Part shown: positions 7,954 to 15,746 of the stretch, in pieces
Position numbering within the stretch: position 1 is the stretch's first letter
Layout of the letters: every line of letters starts with the position of its first letter
From: Haloechinothrix halophila YIM 93223
GTDB lineage: Bacteria > Actinomycetota > Actinomycetes > Mycobacteriales > Pseudonocardiaceae
NCBI RefSeq assembly: GCF_000504245.1
Contig: NZ_KI632509.1
Coordinates: 681,723 to 745,722, forward strand
DNA length: 64,000 bases
Reading direction: 5' to 3'
Translations under genes and position numbers: made by a program
Notes under the pieces: model-generated
The model's input: only the letters and a program-made list of their open reading frames with translations
Databases searched by the model: none
Told to the model about the DNA's origin: nothing

Positions 7954-9219
7954 TCAGTCCGCGTCCCGCGCCGCGTCGTGCCCGTCCTCCGACGGCTCAT
8001 CCACGACGTCGGGCGCCGAACCGCCACGCGCCAGCACCGGCACGTCCGCCCCGGTCTGCGCCTCGTCGTCGGCGATCAGCGACTTCGCGCCCGCGTTGAT
8101 GACCGCGACCAGCGGCACGGACACCAGCGCGCCGGTGATGCCCGCGATGACCAGACCGGCGGTGATCGCCAGGATCACCGCGAGCGGATGGATCTTCACC
8201 GCCCTGCCGAGTAGTAGCGGCTGCAGCACGTGGCTCTCCAGCTGCATCACCGCGATGACGACGGCGAGCGCGATGAGGGCCTTGACCCAGCCAACGGTCA
8301 CCAGAGCGACCAGCACCGCGATGGCTCCGGTGAGAACGGCACCGATGATCGGGATGAACGCGCCGAGGAAGACCAGCGTCGCCAGCGGCACCACCAGCGG
8401 CACGCCGAGTATCCACAGCCCGATACCGATCCCAACGGCGTCAACGACGGCCACGATCGCGGTGGCCCGCACGTAGCTGACCAGCGACGCGAACCCGCGC
8501 CTGCCAGCGACGTCCGCCTGCCGCCGCGCCTCGCCCGGCACCGCCTTGACCAGGAACGACCAGATGTCATGCCCGTGCAGCAGGAAGAAGATCAGGATGA
8601 ACAGCGTGAGCAGGAATCCGGTGAGGAACTCGCCCACCGCGCCCGCTGTGGTGAGCGCGCTGGTCGTGATCGTGCCCTGGTTCTGCTGCACATAGGACAC
8701 GACCTGGCCGATCAGGTTGTTGATGTCGGCGGTGCCCAGGTCAAGCGGCCCCTCGGACAGCCAGCGTGCCACCTGATCGAAGCTGCGGTTGAGTTGCTCC
8801 CGCAGCGCGGGCAGACCATCGGTGAACTGCACGACGACGAACGTCACCAGGCCGGTGAGCAGCGCGAGTCCGCTGACAATGGTCGCGGCGACCGCGAGCC
8901 CCCTCGGCAGCCGGGCCTTGCGAATCAGTAGATCGACGACGGGTGCCATGAGCGCGGCGAGGAGCAGCGCGACCGCGAGCGTCGTCGTCACCAGTGCGAG
9001 TTCGCCGATCAGCCAGATGACGACGCCGATCGCTGCGGCGACGATGAGCAGCCGCCAGGCGAACGCGGCGCTCAGCCGGAGGCCGACGGGAACCATGCGG
9101 GTCACATCGGTGGCCGGTGCGGCATCGGTGGGTGCGGCATCGGTGGGTGCGGCATCGGTGGGTGCGGCGTCTGCGGACGTCGGGGCGGGTTCGGCGCGGT
9201 GTGCACTCTTCTCGGACAC
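7954..9219 (-). CDS. AI-2E family transporter (PerM-like permease)
   Basis: 421 aa, GTG start. After a low-complexity N-terminus (TDAAPTDAAPTDAAP, encoded by a 15-bp tandem repeat) there are about eight hydrophobic segments: a pair near residues 55-110, one near 115-140, one near 220-245 (FILIFFLLHG), and a C-terminal cluster with PLATLVFLGAFIPIIGAVLT and HVLQPLLLGRAVKIHPLAV. PIIGA and QP-L-G-lHPL are conserved signatures of the AI-2E/PerM family, whose members are implicated in export of autoinducers, Na+/H+ exchange or unknown substrates, so no substrate is assigned. The C-terminal tail is acidic and cytosolic. The stop codon overlaps a class A 21-bp repeat. Confidence 0.92.
   Translation of the reverse strand: MSEKSAHRAEPAPTSADAAPTDAAPTDAAPTDAAPATDVTRMVPVGLRLSAAFAWRLLIVAAAIGVVIWLIGELALVTTTLAVALLLAALMAPVVDLLIRKARLPRGLAVAATIVSGLALLTGLVTFVVVQFTDGLPALREQLNRSFDQVARWLSEGPLDLGTADINNLIGQVVSYVQQNQGTITTSALTTAGAVGEFLTGFLLTLFILIFFLLHGHDIWSFLVKAVPGEARRQADVAGRRGFASLVSYVRATAIVAVVDAVGIGIGLWILGVPLVVPLATLVFLGAFIPIIGAVLTGAIAVLVALVTVGWVKALIALAVVIAVMQLESHVLQPLLLGRAVKIHPLAVILAITAGLVIAGITGALVSVPLVAVINAGAKSLIADDEAQTGADVPVLARGGSAPDVVDEPSEDGHDAARDAD
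9116..9175 (-). repeat. 15-bp in-frame tandem repeat in AI-2E transporter gene
   Basis: Three perfect copies of GGTGCGGCATCGGTG (9116-9160) and one degenerate copy (9161-9175) encode the repeated pentapeptide TDAAP near the N-terminus of the permease. Copy number changes would preserve the frame, so the tail length may vary between strains. Confidence 0.85.
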
Positions 9220-9527
9220 GGCGCAACGGTAGCGGCCCGCGTGTCACATCAGCACGAGGATTGGCGCAAAGATTGACTTACTCACCAGTAACCGCACGCC
9301 GTCAGTCTTGATCACGACAAGTAACACCCGGCTGCACAGAGTGTTTGTCACACGATGGGGGGCACTGGTCGTGTCGAGCGTGCGGAAACCGCTCGACGTT
9401 TGCCAGTGTCTTTGGCACGCACCACTTGCGGTGCCGATGCGAATACGAAGTGCTACTCCCCGATCGCAGCGAGGAAACGAGTTGCGGTTCAGCACGTCCC
9501 AAGTCGTCTAGGTAGTTGAAGGACCCG
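9220..9527. other. Divergent intergenic region with two hairpins
   Basis: No gene is seen. GTCGAGCG (9373-9380) is repeated as CGCTCGAC (9390-9397), a perfect 8-bp inverted repeat, and TGCCA/TGGCA form a second small hairpin at about 9401-9416. They lie 130-150 nt before the start of the secreted-protein gene at 9528 and may be operator or leader elements. I could not fix a promoter. Confidence 0.4.
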
Positions 9528-10577
9528 GTGAACTCGGTGGCAGCAGTGAAGCAGGAGCGCGCGAGCCGTGCCCGCCGCTGGTGCCTGCGTGCGCTCACCG
9601 TGGTCGGCGGCTCCATCGCGGCCAGCGTCGCCGCCTGGGCCATGACGACTGCCACCGCGAGCGCCGATCACGACTCCGGCGACAACTCCTGGCTCGGCGG
9701 CGGCGATCTGGTCAAGGTCGACGAGGTCGTCTCGGAGAGCAAGCAGGCTCTGCGCGATGGCGTGCACCGCGTCGACGGCGGCGTCGATCGCGTGCAGGAC
9801 GCGCTCCGCACGAACAACGAGCCCGGCCCGGCCAAGGACGATGACAAGGACGGCAAGCCCGGTCGCGAGGACGCAGACAACGCGGCGGACGACACCGACA
9901 ACGCGGCCGCTGGCGCGCACGGCTCCTCCTCGGTGCACCAGGCCACCGGCGCGCTGGGCCTGAACGACCACATGCACGCGACCGCCGATGGCATCGCGGC
10001 CATGCTCGACGGGCTGTTCGCACTCGACTACCAGCACCCTGGCCGTGGCGACCTCGGCCTCGGTGGCGCGCTTGATGACGCGGGACACCTCAACGACCTG
10101 CGCGACAAGCTCGACAGCTGGTTCCGTCCGGCGGCCGACGATGTGCTGCCCGCCCTTCCCGGCGGCATCACAGACGGCGCCGCCCCGATGCCGATGCCCG
10201 CGCCGAGCGTTCCCGCCGGCGTTGGCGGCTCGGTGTCCGACAACCCCTTCCTCACTGATTCCGCCATCGAGCAGGCCACTCCCATCCTGTCGGCCGCTGG
10301 TGGCAGCATCGACCGCGCCGCCAACGCCGCCGCGGCTTCCGATGTCACAGACTCCCCGAGCGACGGCAGCCCAGTGCGGCTGCCGGCAGGTGCGCCTGCT
10401 GCGCCGTCCGCGCCCGCCAATGGTGGTGCCACCGGCGGGCACGCGGACGGTTCGCAGTTCGCCGTCACCTCCGGCTCGGGTCTTGCCTTGATCGCCGCTT
10501 CGGCGACCAAGGCCCTTACCGGCGCGTCTGTCGCGCCGGTCGAGCCGGGCCGCCAGCCCGGCGTCACTCCTGACTGA
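9528..10577 (+). CDS. Secreted low-complexity protein of unknown function
   Basis: 349 aa if translation begins at the GTG at 9528, preferred because GAAGGA lies 5-8 nt upstream; a TTG at 9516 is in the same frame. A twin-arginine-less Sec signal peptide is clear: a basic start (KQERASRARRW), a hydrophobic core (ALTVVGGSIAASVAAWAM) and cleavage near ATASA. The mature part is acidic and Asp/Ala-rich (KDDDKDGKPGREDADNA), then has a region rich in Pro-Met (GAAPMPMPAPSVPAG) and a small-residue C-terminus. No catalytic motif, LPXTG or transmembrane anchor is seen. It lies 124 nt upstream of, and in the same orientation as, the giant chaplin-like repeat protein, so the two may function together on the cell surface (inference from position). 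Confidence 0.75.
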   Translation: MNSVAAVKQERASRARRWCLRALTVVGGSIAASVAAWAMTTATASADHDSGDNSWLGGGDLVKVDEVVSESKQALRDGVHRVDGGVDRVQDALRTNNEPGPAKDDDKDGKPGREDADNAADDTDNAAAGAHGSSSVHQATGALGLNDHMHATADGIAAMLDGLFALDYQHPGRGDLGLGGALDDAGHLNDLRDKLDSWFRPAADDVLPALPGGITDGAAPMPMPAPSVPAGVGGSVSDNPFLTDSAIEQATPILSAAGGSIDRAANAAAASDVTDSPSDGSPVRLPAGAPAAPSAPANGGATGGHADGSQFAVTSGSGLALIAASATKALTGASVAPVEPGRQPGVTPD

Positions 10578-10595
10578 GGTCATTTCCTTAGGGCA

Positions 10596-10650
10596 ACGCG
10601 CGTTCTGAGCGCCTGCCCGAATCCGTCACGGCTATCCGCCTGACATCTCT
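10596..10650 (+). promoter_or_regulatory. Segment resembling the 3' half of a ydaO (c-di-AMP) riboswitch
   Basis: CTTAGGGCAACGC followed about 25 nt later by GCCCGAATCCGTCA resembles the conserved 3' portion of ydaO/yuaA RNAs, which in actinomycetes often precede secreted cell-wall proteins. It lies about 60 nt before the chaplin-like gene. The conserved 5' half (a GGGGGA-type motif and a GGGGTGAAT-type motif) is not visible; the needed sequence would fall in the end of the preceding gene. The call is therefore tentative: either a diverged riboswitch or coincidence. Confidence 0.3.
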
Positions 10651-10701
10651 CCCTGCGAAAAGTTCGCAACCCCGATAAATCCCTATCAAGGAGTACCTCT
10701 A

Positions 10702-13700
10702 ATGCATAAGTGGGCGAAGCGCGGTATTCAGACCGCGCTCGTGACCGGCGGGATGTTCATGCTGGGCACCGGCATCGCATCCGCGGACGAGAACGTCGAT
10801 CCGGACCGTCCGACCGGTCCGATCGACGGCGGCGTGACCGTCCCGATCGATATCTCGAACAACAACATGGGCATCTTGGGCGATGAGCAGCACGACGCTC
10901 CCGAGATCCAGCAGACCATCAGCACCAAGGACGTCACCGGCTCGCTGACCGGCAGCAGCTCGTCAACCACATCGTCGACTAGTGACTCCTGTGACTGCGA
11001 GGATGACGGGCTCCTGAGCGGTGTCACCGGCGACGGTGGCCTGACGGGCGGTGGCGGCCTGACCGACGGCGGTGGGACCGGCGGCGGTGTGACCAGCGGT
11101 GTCACCGGCGGAGACAGTGACCCGCTGCTCGGCAACAAGGTCAACGCCGACCTCGTCGTGCCGGTCCAGGTGACCAACAACGCCGCTGGCGTGCTTGGCG
11201 ACGCCGAGACCACGGGCGGCGACTCCACCCAGACCTACGACGGCACCAGCAACATCAGCACCGATGGCAGCGGCGATGCGCTTGCTGGGAACGTGATCGA
11301 CCTCGACTACGCGCTCCCGGTCCAGATCGCGAACAACGCTGGCGCGCTGCTCGGTGACGCCAAGACGTCGGACAACTCCGCCCAGCAGGACACCACCACC
11401 GGCGGCAACGTCGAGACGGACGGGTCGGAAGGCACGATCTCCGGCAACATCCTCGCCGGGCAGGCCGCCACGCCGTTGCAGGGCAACAACAACGCGCTCG
11501 CCGCTGGCGGCACCGCGTCCTCGGACGGCAACTCGGCCGAGTCGAACGCCCACAGCGGTGGCTACTTGGAGACCGACGGCTCCGACGGCGTGCTCTCGGG
11601 TAACGCGGGCGGTGGCCCGCTGGCCGCGGCAGGCGGGTTCAACAACAACGCTGGTTCCTACATCGGCAACTCCGAGACCACGGGCGCCGAGAACGACACC
11701 AGCGCGTCGGCAGGCGGCACGCAGACCGGCCTGAACGACATCGACACTTACATCCAGACCGACGGTGACAACGGCGTCGGCTCCGGCAACATCGCCCAGC
11801 CGCAGGGTGCGGGCAACCTCACCGGCCACGGCATCGCTGGCACCCACATCGGCACCGCCGAGACGGACGGCACGTCGCACTCCACCGACACCGAGGCTGG
11901 CGCGTTCTCCAACACGTCGGGCCAGGACTCGGTGCTGTCGGGCAACTTGGCCGACGCTCCCGTCGCCGCTCCGATCGAGGTCTTCTGCAGCGCGGGCAGC
12001 TACATTGGCATCGCGTCGACCTCGAACTGCGACAACTCCAACAGCGCGGAGGCAGGCAGCGGAACCTACACCGACGGCACCGGCTCCACCGGTGGCGGCA
12101 ACTCGGTGAACGCGCCGATCGCTTCCCCCGTCGAGGCCTTCGGCATTGGCGGCACCCACATCGGCACCGCGGAAGCGGATGCGGTGTCGGAAACCAAGAA
12201 CGTCGACGCCGGTGGCTACAACGGCACCCGTGGTGACGACTCCACGGTCGGCGGCAACATCGTGCAGACCCCGGTCGCTACACCCGGCGAACTGTTCGGC
12301 GTCGGTGGCTCCTTCGGTGGCAGCGGCTCCGGCAGCGCATCCGAGACCAAGGTTGTCAACGCCGGTGGCGACGGCAACACCTCGGACGACAACGGCACCG
12401 GCAGCTCGAACGTGGTCGCGACCCCGATCGCGCAGCCGCTGCAGGCCTTCGGCGTCGGTGGTTCCTTCATCGGTGACGGCCACGGCCAGTCGAGCGCCGA
12501 CACCACGACCACGGCCGGTGGCGACTACACCGGTGCCGGTACGGGCGGCACGCTCTCCGGCAACGTCGGCCAGGTGGCGAGCGCGTCGCCCGCGCAGGCC
12601 TTCGGCATCGGCGGTGTGCTCGGCGGCAGCGCTTCCGGCAGCGCCGAGAACAGCTCGAGCACCGAGGCTGGTGGCAACGTCGAGACGGACGGCTCGGAAG
12701 GCTCCCTCTCCGGCAACGTCGCCAACGGCGCCCTCGCGACGCCGCTGCAGGGCCACGGCATGGGCGCGTCCGGGATCGGCCAGGCCGACGGCACCGCGTT
12801 CAACGTGACCGAGGCCGCCGCTGGCGGCGACGCCGAGACCGGCGGCACCGGCGGTTCGCTCGGCGGCAACGTCCTCTACGCCCCGCTCGCCGGCGCTGGC
12901 ACGGGCTTCGGCAACGGTGGGTCCATCATCGGCGGCGCGTCGGGCGAAGGCGCCAACGAGGTTGTCTCCGAGGCTGGTGGCGACACCACGACCTCCGGTG
13001 ACCAGGGCTCCGGCTCCGGCAACGCGCTCGGTCTGCAGGGGCTGCCCATCGCCCAGGGCTTCGGCAACGCGGCCAGCGTTGTGGCGAACGCCGACGGCGT
13101 CGGCACCAACACCACCGACTCGACGTCCGGTGGTGACATCACGACCTCGGGTGAGTCCGGCTCGCTGTCGGGCAACATCTTCGATGTGCCAGCCGCGGCG
13201 GTGGCGCAGGTGTTCGGCAACGCCGCCACGCTGGGTGGCATCTCGCACGGTATCGGCGACAACACCACCACGGGTGTCGCCGGTGGCACCGCGACCACGG
13301 CCGGTGACCAGGGCAGCCTGTCGGGCACCAACAACAAGCTGCCGCTCGGTGGCCTGGTGCAGATCTACAACGTCAGCCTGCCGCTGCTCGGCGAGGCGCT
13401 GGCCATCGGCACCAACGTGACCAGCGTGAACCTGGACAGCCAGGAGCCGCAGCTCAACCTGCCGATCGATGGCTCGGAGATGTCGATCGACAGCGTGCCC
13501 GCCCTGAACCGGATGGCTGCCGCTCCGGCTGGCCCGCTGCGTTCGGAGCGTGCTGGTCTGCCGACCGACGTGAGCCCCGCGATGATGCCGATCTCGGCGC
13601 CGGTTTCGCCGGGTGTCGACATGCCGCTGCCCGCGCCTGGCCTGCCCACCGGTGGCGTCCCCGGTGCTGGTGAGCTGCCCGGTGCTGGTGAGCTGCCCGG

Positions 13701-14169
13701 CCTCGACGGCCTGTCGCTGGACGGCCTGCCCGGCCTCGACGGCCTTGGTGGCCTGCCCGTCCCGGCTGGCCGCGACATGACCGCCGTTCCCGCGCTGCCG
13801 ACTGACGTCGACGCGCTCCCGGAGCTCCCCGCGCTGCCGGGTGTCGACAGCCTGCCCATCCCGGGCCTGCCGACCGGTGGCCTGCCGGCGACCGGCCGTG
13901 ACCTGCCCGCCGCTGGCGGCGTGCCCGCGCTGCCGACCGACGTCGACGCGCTCCCGGAGCTGCCGCTGTCGGGCGAGCTGCCCGTCTCGGGTGAGCTGTC
14001 GGGTGTGGACGCGCAGCTGCCGCAGGCTCCGGTCGCCGCCCCGCAGATCGGCTCGACGCTGCCCGCCGTTGACTCGCTGCCCGCGCGGAGCGAGACCAGG
14101 CAGACCGGCGTCAAGGGAATGTTCGCCAAGGCCCTCGGCATGCTGACCGGCAAGTCGATCCAGGCCTGA
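10702..14169 (+). CDS. Giant secreted protein with about 15 chaplin-like repeats
   Basis: 1155 aa; AAGGAG sits 8 nt before the ATG. Residues 1-28 are a signal peptide (TALVTGGMFMLGTGIASA). A Ser/Gly-rich linker with CDCED follows. From about residue 141 to 920 there are 14 clear repeats plus a degenerate fifteenth, each about 52 residues, with pattern LSGN...aPva.P...FGn.gs.iG.a.....n....aGG...T.G..Gs. The core GN...APVAAPIEVFC...GSYIGIASTSNC in repeat 6 has the spacing and two cysteines of a chaplin domain (Streptomyces hydrophobic aerial-hypha proteins); the other repeats lack cysteines. Residues about 960-1100 are Pro/Gly/Leu-rich (LPTGGVPGAGELPG). No LPXTG motif or C-terminal membrane span. 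It is probably a cell-surface amyloid-like or beta-solenoid protein (inference). A perfect 19-bp hairpin ends the gene. Confidence 0.85.
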   Translation: MHKWAKRGIQTALVTGGMFMLGTGIASADENVDPDRPTGPIDGGVTVPIDISNNNMGILGDEQHDAPEIQQTISTKDVTGSLTGSSSSTTSSTSDSCDCEDDGLLSGVTGDGGLTGGGGLTDGGGTGGGVTSGVTGGDSDPLLGNKVNADLVVPVQVTNNAAGVLGDAETTGGDSTQTYDGTSNISTDGSGDALAGNVIDLDYALPVQIANNAGALLGDAKTSDNSAQQDTTTGGNVETDGSEGTISGNILAGQAATPLQGNNNALAAGGTASSDGNSAESNAHSGGYLETDGSDGVLSGNAGGGPLAAAGGFNNNAGSYIGNSETTGAENDTSASAGGTQTGLNDIDTYIQTDGDNGVGSGNIAQPQGAGNLTGHGIAGTHIGTAETDGTSHSTDTEAGAFSNTSGQDSVLSGNLADAPVAAPIEVFCSAGSYIGIASTSNCDNSNSAEAGSGTYTDGTGSTGGGNSVNAPIASPVEAFGIGGTHIGTAEADAVSETKNVDAGGYNGTRGDDSTVGGNIVQTPVATPGELFGVGGSFGGSGSGSASETKVVNAGGDGNTSDDNGTGSSNVVATPIAQPLQAFGVGGSFIGDGHGQSSADTTTTAGGDYTGAGTGGTLSGNVGQVASASPAQAFGIGGVLGGSASGSAENSSSTEAGGNVETDGSEGSLSGNVANGALATPLQGHGMGASGIGQADGTAFNVTEAAAGGDAETGGTGGSLGGNVLYAPLAGAGTGFGNGGSIIGGASGEGANEVVSEAGGDTTTSGDQGSGSGNALGLQGLPIAQGFGNAASVVANADGVGTNTTDSTSGGDITTSGESGSLSGNIFDVPAAAVAQVFGNAATLGGISHGIGDNTTTGVAGGTATTAGDQGSLSGTNNKLPLGGLVQIYNVSLPLLGEALAIGTNVTSVNLDSQEPQLNLPIDGSEMSIDSVPALNRMAAAPAGPLRSERAGLPTDVSPAMMPISAPVSPGVDMPLPAPGLPTGGVPGAGELPGAGELPGLDGLSLDGLPGLDGLGGLPVPAGRDMTAVPALPTDVDALPELPALPGVDSLPIPGLPTGGLPATGRDLPAAGGVPALPTDVDALPELPLSGELPVSGELSGVDAQLPQAPVAAPQIGSTLPAVDSLPARSETRQTGVKGMFAKALGMLTGKSIQA
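11122..13460 (+). repeat. About 156-bp coding repeats of the chaplin-like gene
   Basis: Fourteen to fifteen tandem units of roughly 52 codons. At the protein level each unit begins with (L/G)(S/G)GN and ends with a G-(S/T) before the next unit. The DNA copies are diverged, so the array is old rather than freshly expanded, although segments such as GGCAACGTCGAGACGGACGG recur nearly identically in units 3 and 10-11, consistent with occasional recombination. Confidence 0.8.
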
Positions 14170-14183
14170 TCTCCCAGTGAATA

Positions 14184-14232
14184 CACGAAGGGCTTCTTTG
14201 GGGCGCCAGACGTCCCAAAGAAGCCCTTCGTG
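14184..14232 (+). terminator. Strong hairpin terminator after the chaplin-like gene
   Basis: A perfect 19-bp stem (14184-14202 with 14214-14232; left arm begins CACGAAGGGCTTC) encloses an 11-nt loop 14 nt after the stop. It lies between convergent genes, so it can serve both. No T-tract follows, as is common in actinomycetes. Confidence 0.85.
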
Positions 14233-14248
14233 GCGTCTCGACCGCCGG

Positions 14249-14527
14249 TCAGTCAGGCAGCCAGGAGCCGAGGACCGGCTTGAACTCACGCACCGATCGC
14301 TCGGCGATGGCCCCCTCCAGGTGGTAGGGGTCGTCGTCGATGATCTGGTGCAGCGCGTCGAGGTCGGCGGCTTGGATCAGCACCACGCCGCCGGTGTCGT
14401 CCGCGAGCGGGCCAGCGATGGCCACCGTGCCCTGCTCCGCCAGCTCCGCGAGGAACTCGCGGTGTCTCGGCCGGACCGCGGGCATCTTGTCCTGCACATA
14501 ACGAATCTCAACCAGGTACCACGCCAT
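14249..14527 (-). CDS. YciI family protein
   Basis: 92 aa from the ATG at 14527; longer starts in this frame lack ribosome sites and family similarity. The sequence starts MAWYLVEIRYVQDKMPAVRP, and has the conserved His-Asp region (HREFLAELAEQGTVAIAGPL) and DDPYHLEGAI, which place it in the YCII superfamily of small ferredoxin-like proteins. Family members include dechlorinase-like and sigma-factor-associated proteins, but most have no known reaction. It is a stand-alone gene here, convergent with the chaplin-like gene and divergent from a sigma factor gene 154 nt away. Confidence 0.87.
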   Translation of the reverse strand: MAWYLVEIRYVQDKMPAVRPRHREFLAELAEQGTVAIAGPLADDTGGVVLIQAADLDALHQIIDDDPYHLEGAIAERSVREFKPVLGSWLPD

Positions 14528-14681
14528 GGGAGTGCAAGCTACGCCAGTCGACTCGGCTAGCGACCGCGCGGTCCCACCGAACACGCCATCACCGTGTTCG
14601 GCCATGCGCGCAGCGTGACTCCGATGTGCTGCCGATACGCTGGGACCTACCGGCTTCGACCGGCGGAAAGGGGGATGTGGC

Positions 14682-15263
14682 ATGCCGGAGCGCAGTGCGG
14701 AACGCACCGTTGAACGCACGCTCGGTCACCTCCGCGCGATCGACGCGCCGGACGAGCAGACCGAACCGGGCATGCCCGTCACCCTCGAAGACCTTTATCG
14801 GGTGCACCGGATGCGCCTCGTCCGGCTGGCGATCCTGCTCGTCGACGAACCCGCGACGGCAGAGGACGTCGTGCAGGAGGCGTTTACCGGGCTGCACCGC
14901 AACTGGGGCAAACTACGAGACGAGGCCGCTGCGATCGGCTACCTGCGCACCGCCGTCGTCAACGGCTCGCGCAGTGTGCTTCGGCGGCGCAAGACCGCAC
15001 GCGAGTACGTGCCGCCGCACGCGGTGACAGCGCGTTCCGCGGAAAGCCTCGCGATGCTGTCCACCGAACACCAGGCCGTCGTCAACGCGCTTGGCGTGCT
15101 GCCGCCGAGGCAGCGGGAGGTACTGGTGTTGCGCTACTACGGCGGGATGAGCGAAGCCGAGATCGCCGATGCGGCTGGCATCTCGAAGGGGACCGTGAAG
15201 TCGACGGCGAGCAGGGCGCTGGAAGCCTTGCAGCGCGCGATGGCGGAAGCGCGGCAGCAGTGA
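14682..15263 (+). CDS. SigE-family ECF RNA polymerase sigma factor
   Basis: 193 aa with AAGGGGG before the ATG. Region 2 is seen as LYRVHRMRLVRLAILLVDEPATAEDVVQEAF (key part AEDVVQEAF), region 4 as LGVLPPRQREVLVLRYYGGMSEAEIADAAGISKGTVKS with the helix-turn-helix AEIADAAGISKGTVKS. This is the architecture of the SigE/SACE_1801-type actinomycete ECF group. An extra 30-residue N-terminal tail precedes region 2. The stop codon overlaps the start of a small membrane-protein gene (GTGA), so the two are translationally coupled and the partner is a candidate regulator of the sigma factor. Confidence 0.9.
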   Translation: MPERSAERTVERTLGHLRAIDAPDEQTEPGMPVTLEDLYRVHRMRLVRLAILLVDEPATAEDVVQEAFTGLHRNWGKLRDEAAAIGYLRTAVVNGSRSVLRRRKTAREYVPPHAVTARSAESLAMLSTEHQAVVNALGVLPPRQREVLVLRYYGGMSEAEIADAAGISKGTVKSTASRALEALQRAMAEARQQ

Positions 15264-15562
15264 AGGAATCACGGCCCGAATCGAGTCAGCATCTCGGCGA
15301 AAGCAACGGAGCGATGACCGAAAATAGGCCGGAAGAGTTACTGGCCGAGGCGCTGCGCGCCAAGGCTGGGCAAACCGGCCGTAACGCCAGCGTCGTCGCC
15401 GACGAATCACAGACAGACCGCCTCACCCTGCCGTCCGACACTGACCAGCAAGAGTCTGGCGAAACGGATATTCAAGGCATAAGCCTGGGCTGGGTGATGG
15501 TGCTGGCTGCGCTCTTAGGGCTAGCGACCGGTGCCCTGATTGGACTACTCACCGTAGTCTGA
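15260..15562 (+). CDS. Small single-pass membrane protein coupled to the sigma factor gene
   Basis: 100 aa from the GTG at 15260 that overlaps the sigma-factor stop; an in-frame ATG at 15314 would give 82 aa and begins with MTENRPEELLAEALRAKAG, the part that looks conserved in related actinomycetes (from memory). One C-terminal hydrophobic helix, GWVMVLAALLGLATGALIGLLTVV, spans residues 77-100, with the N-terminal part predicted inside. No zinc-binding anti-sigma motif (HxxxCxxC) is present. Its coupling suggests an anti-sigma or membrane-tethering role for the SigE-family factor, but the sequence alone does not show it. Confidence 0.72.
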   Translation: MKESRPESSQHLGESNGAMTENRPEELLAEALRAKAGQTGRNASVVADESQTDRLTLPSDTDQQESGETDIQGISLGWVMVLAALLGLATGALIGLLTVV

Positions 15563-15746
15563 TCGTGGAGCATCGCCTGGTTTCATATCCCCCAAATGTA
15601 CGCATGGTGACACTCGATCGATGCGGTTAGGATGTTCGTGGGGCTAATGCCCGAATCAGCCGGGTGAGCCCAACCACTCAGCGTGGTCCGCGTCGTCCTA
15701 GACCCCGACGGCACCTAAGTATTGGTGTATGCGCTTAGGGGTCGAA

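Noticed and set aside
10963-14289. A 1108-codon open frame on the strand opposite the chaplin-like gene
   Set aside because: It mirrors the GC-rich third positions of the real gene; its protein is Arg/Gly/Val-rich without signal, domain or ribosome site.
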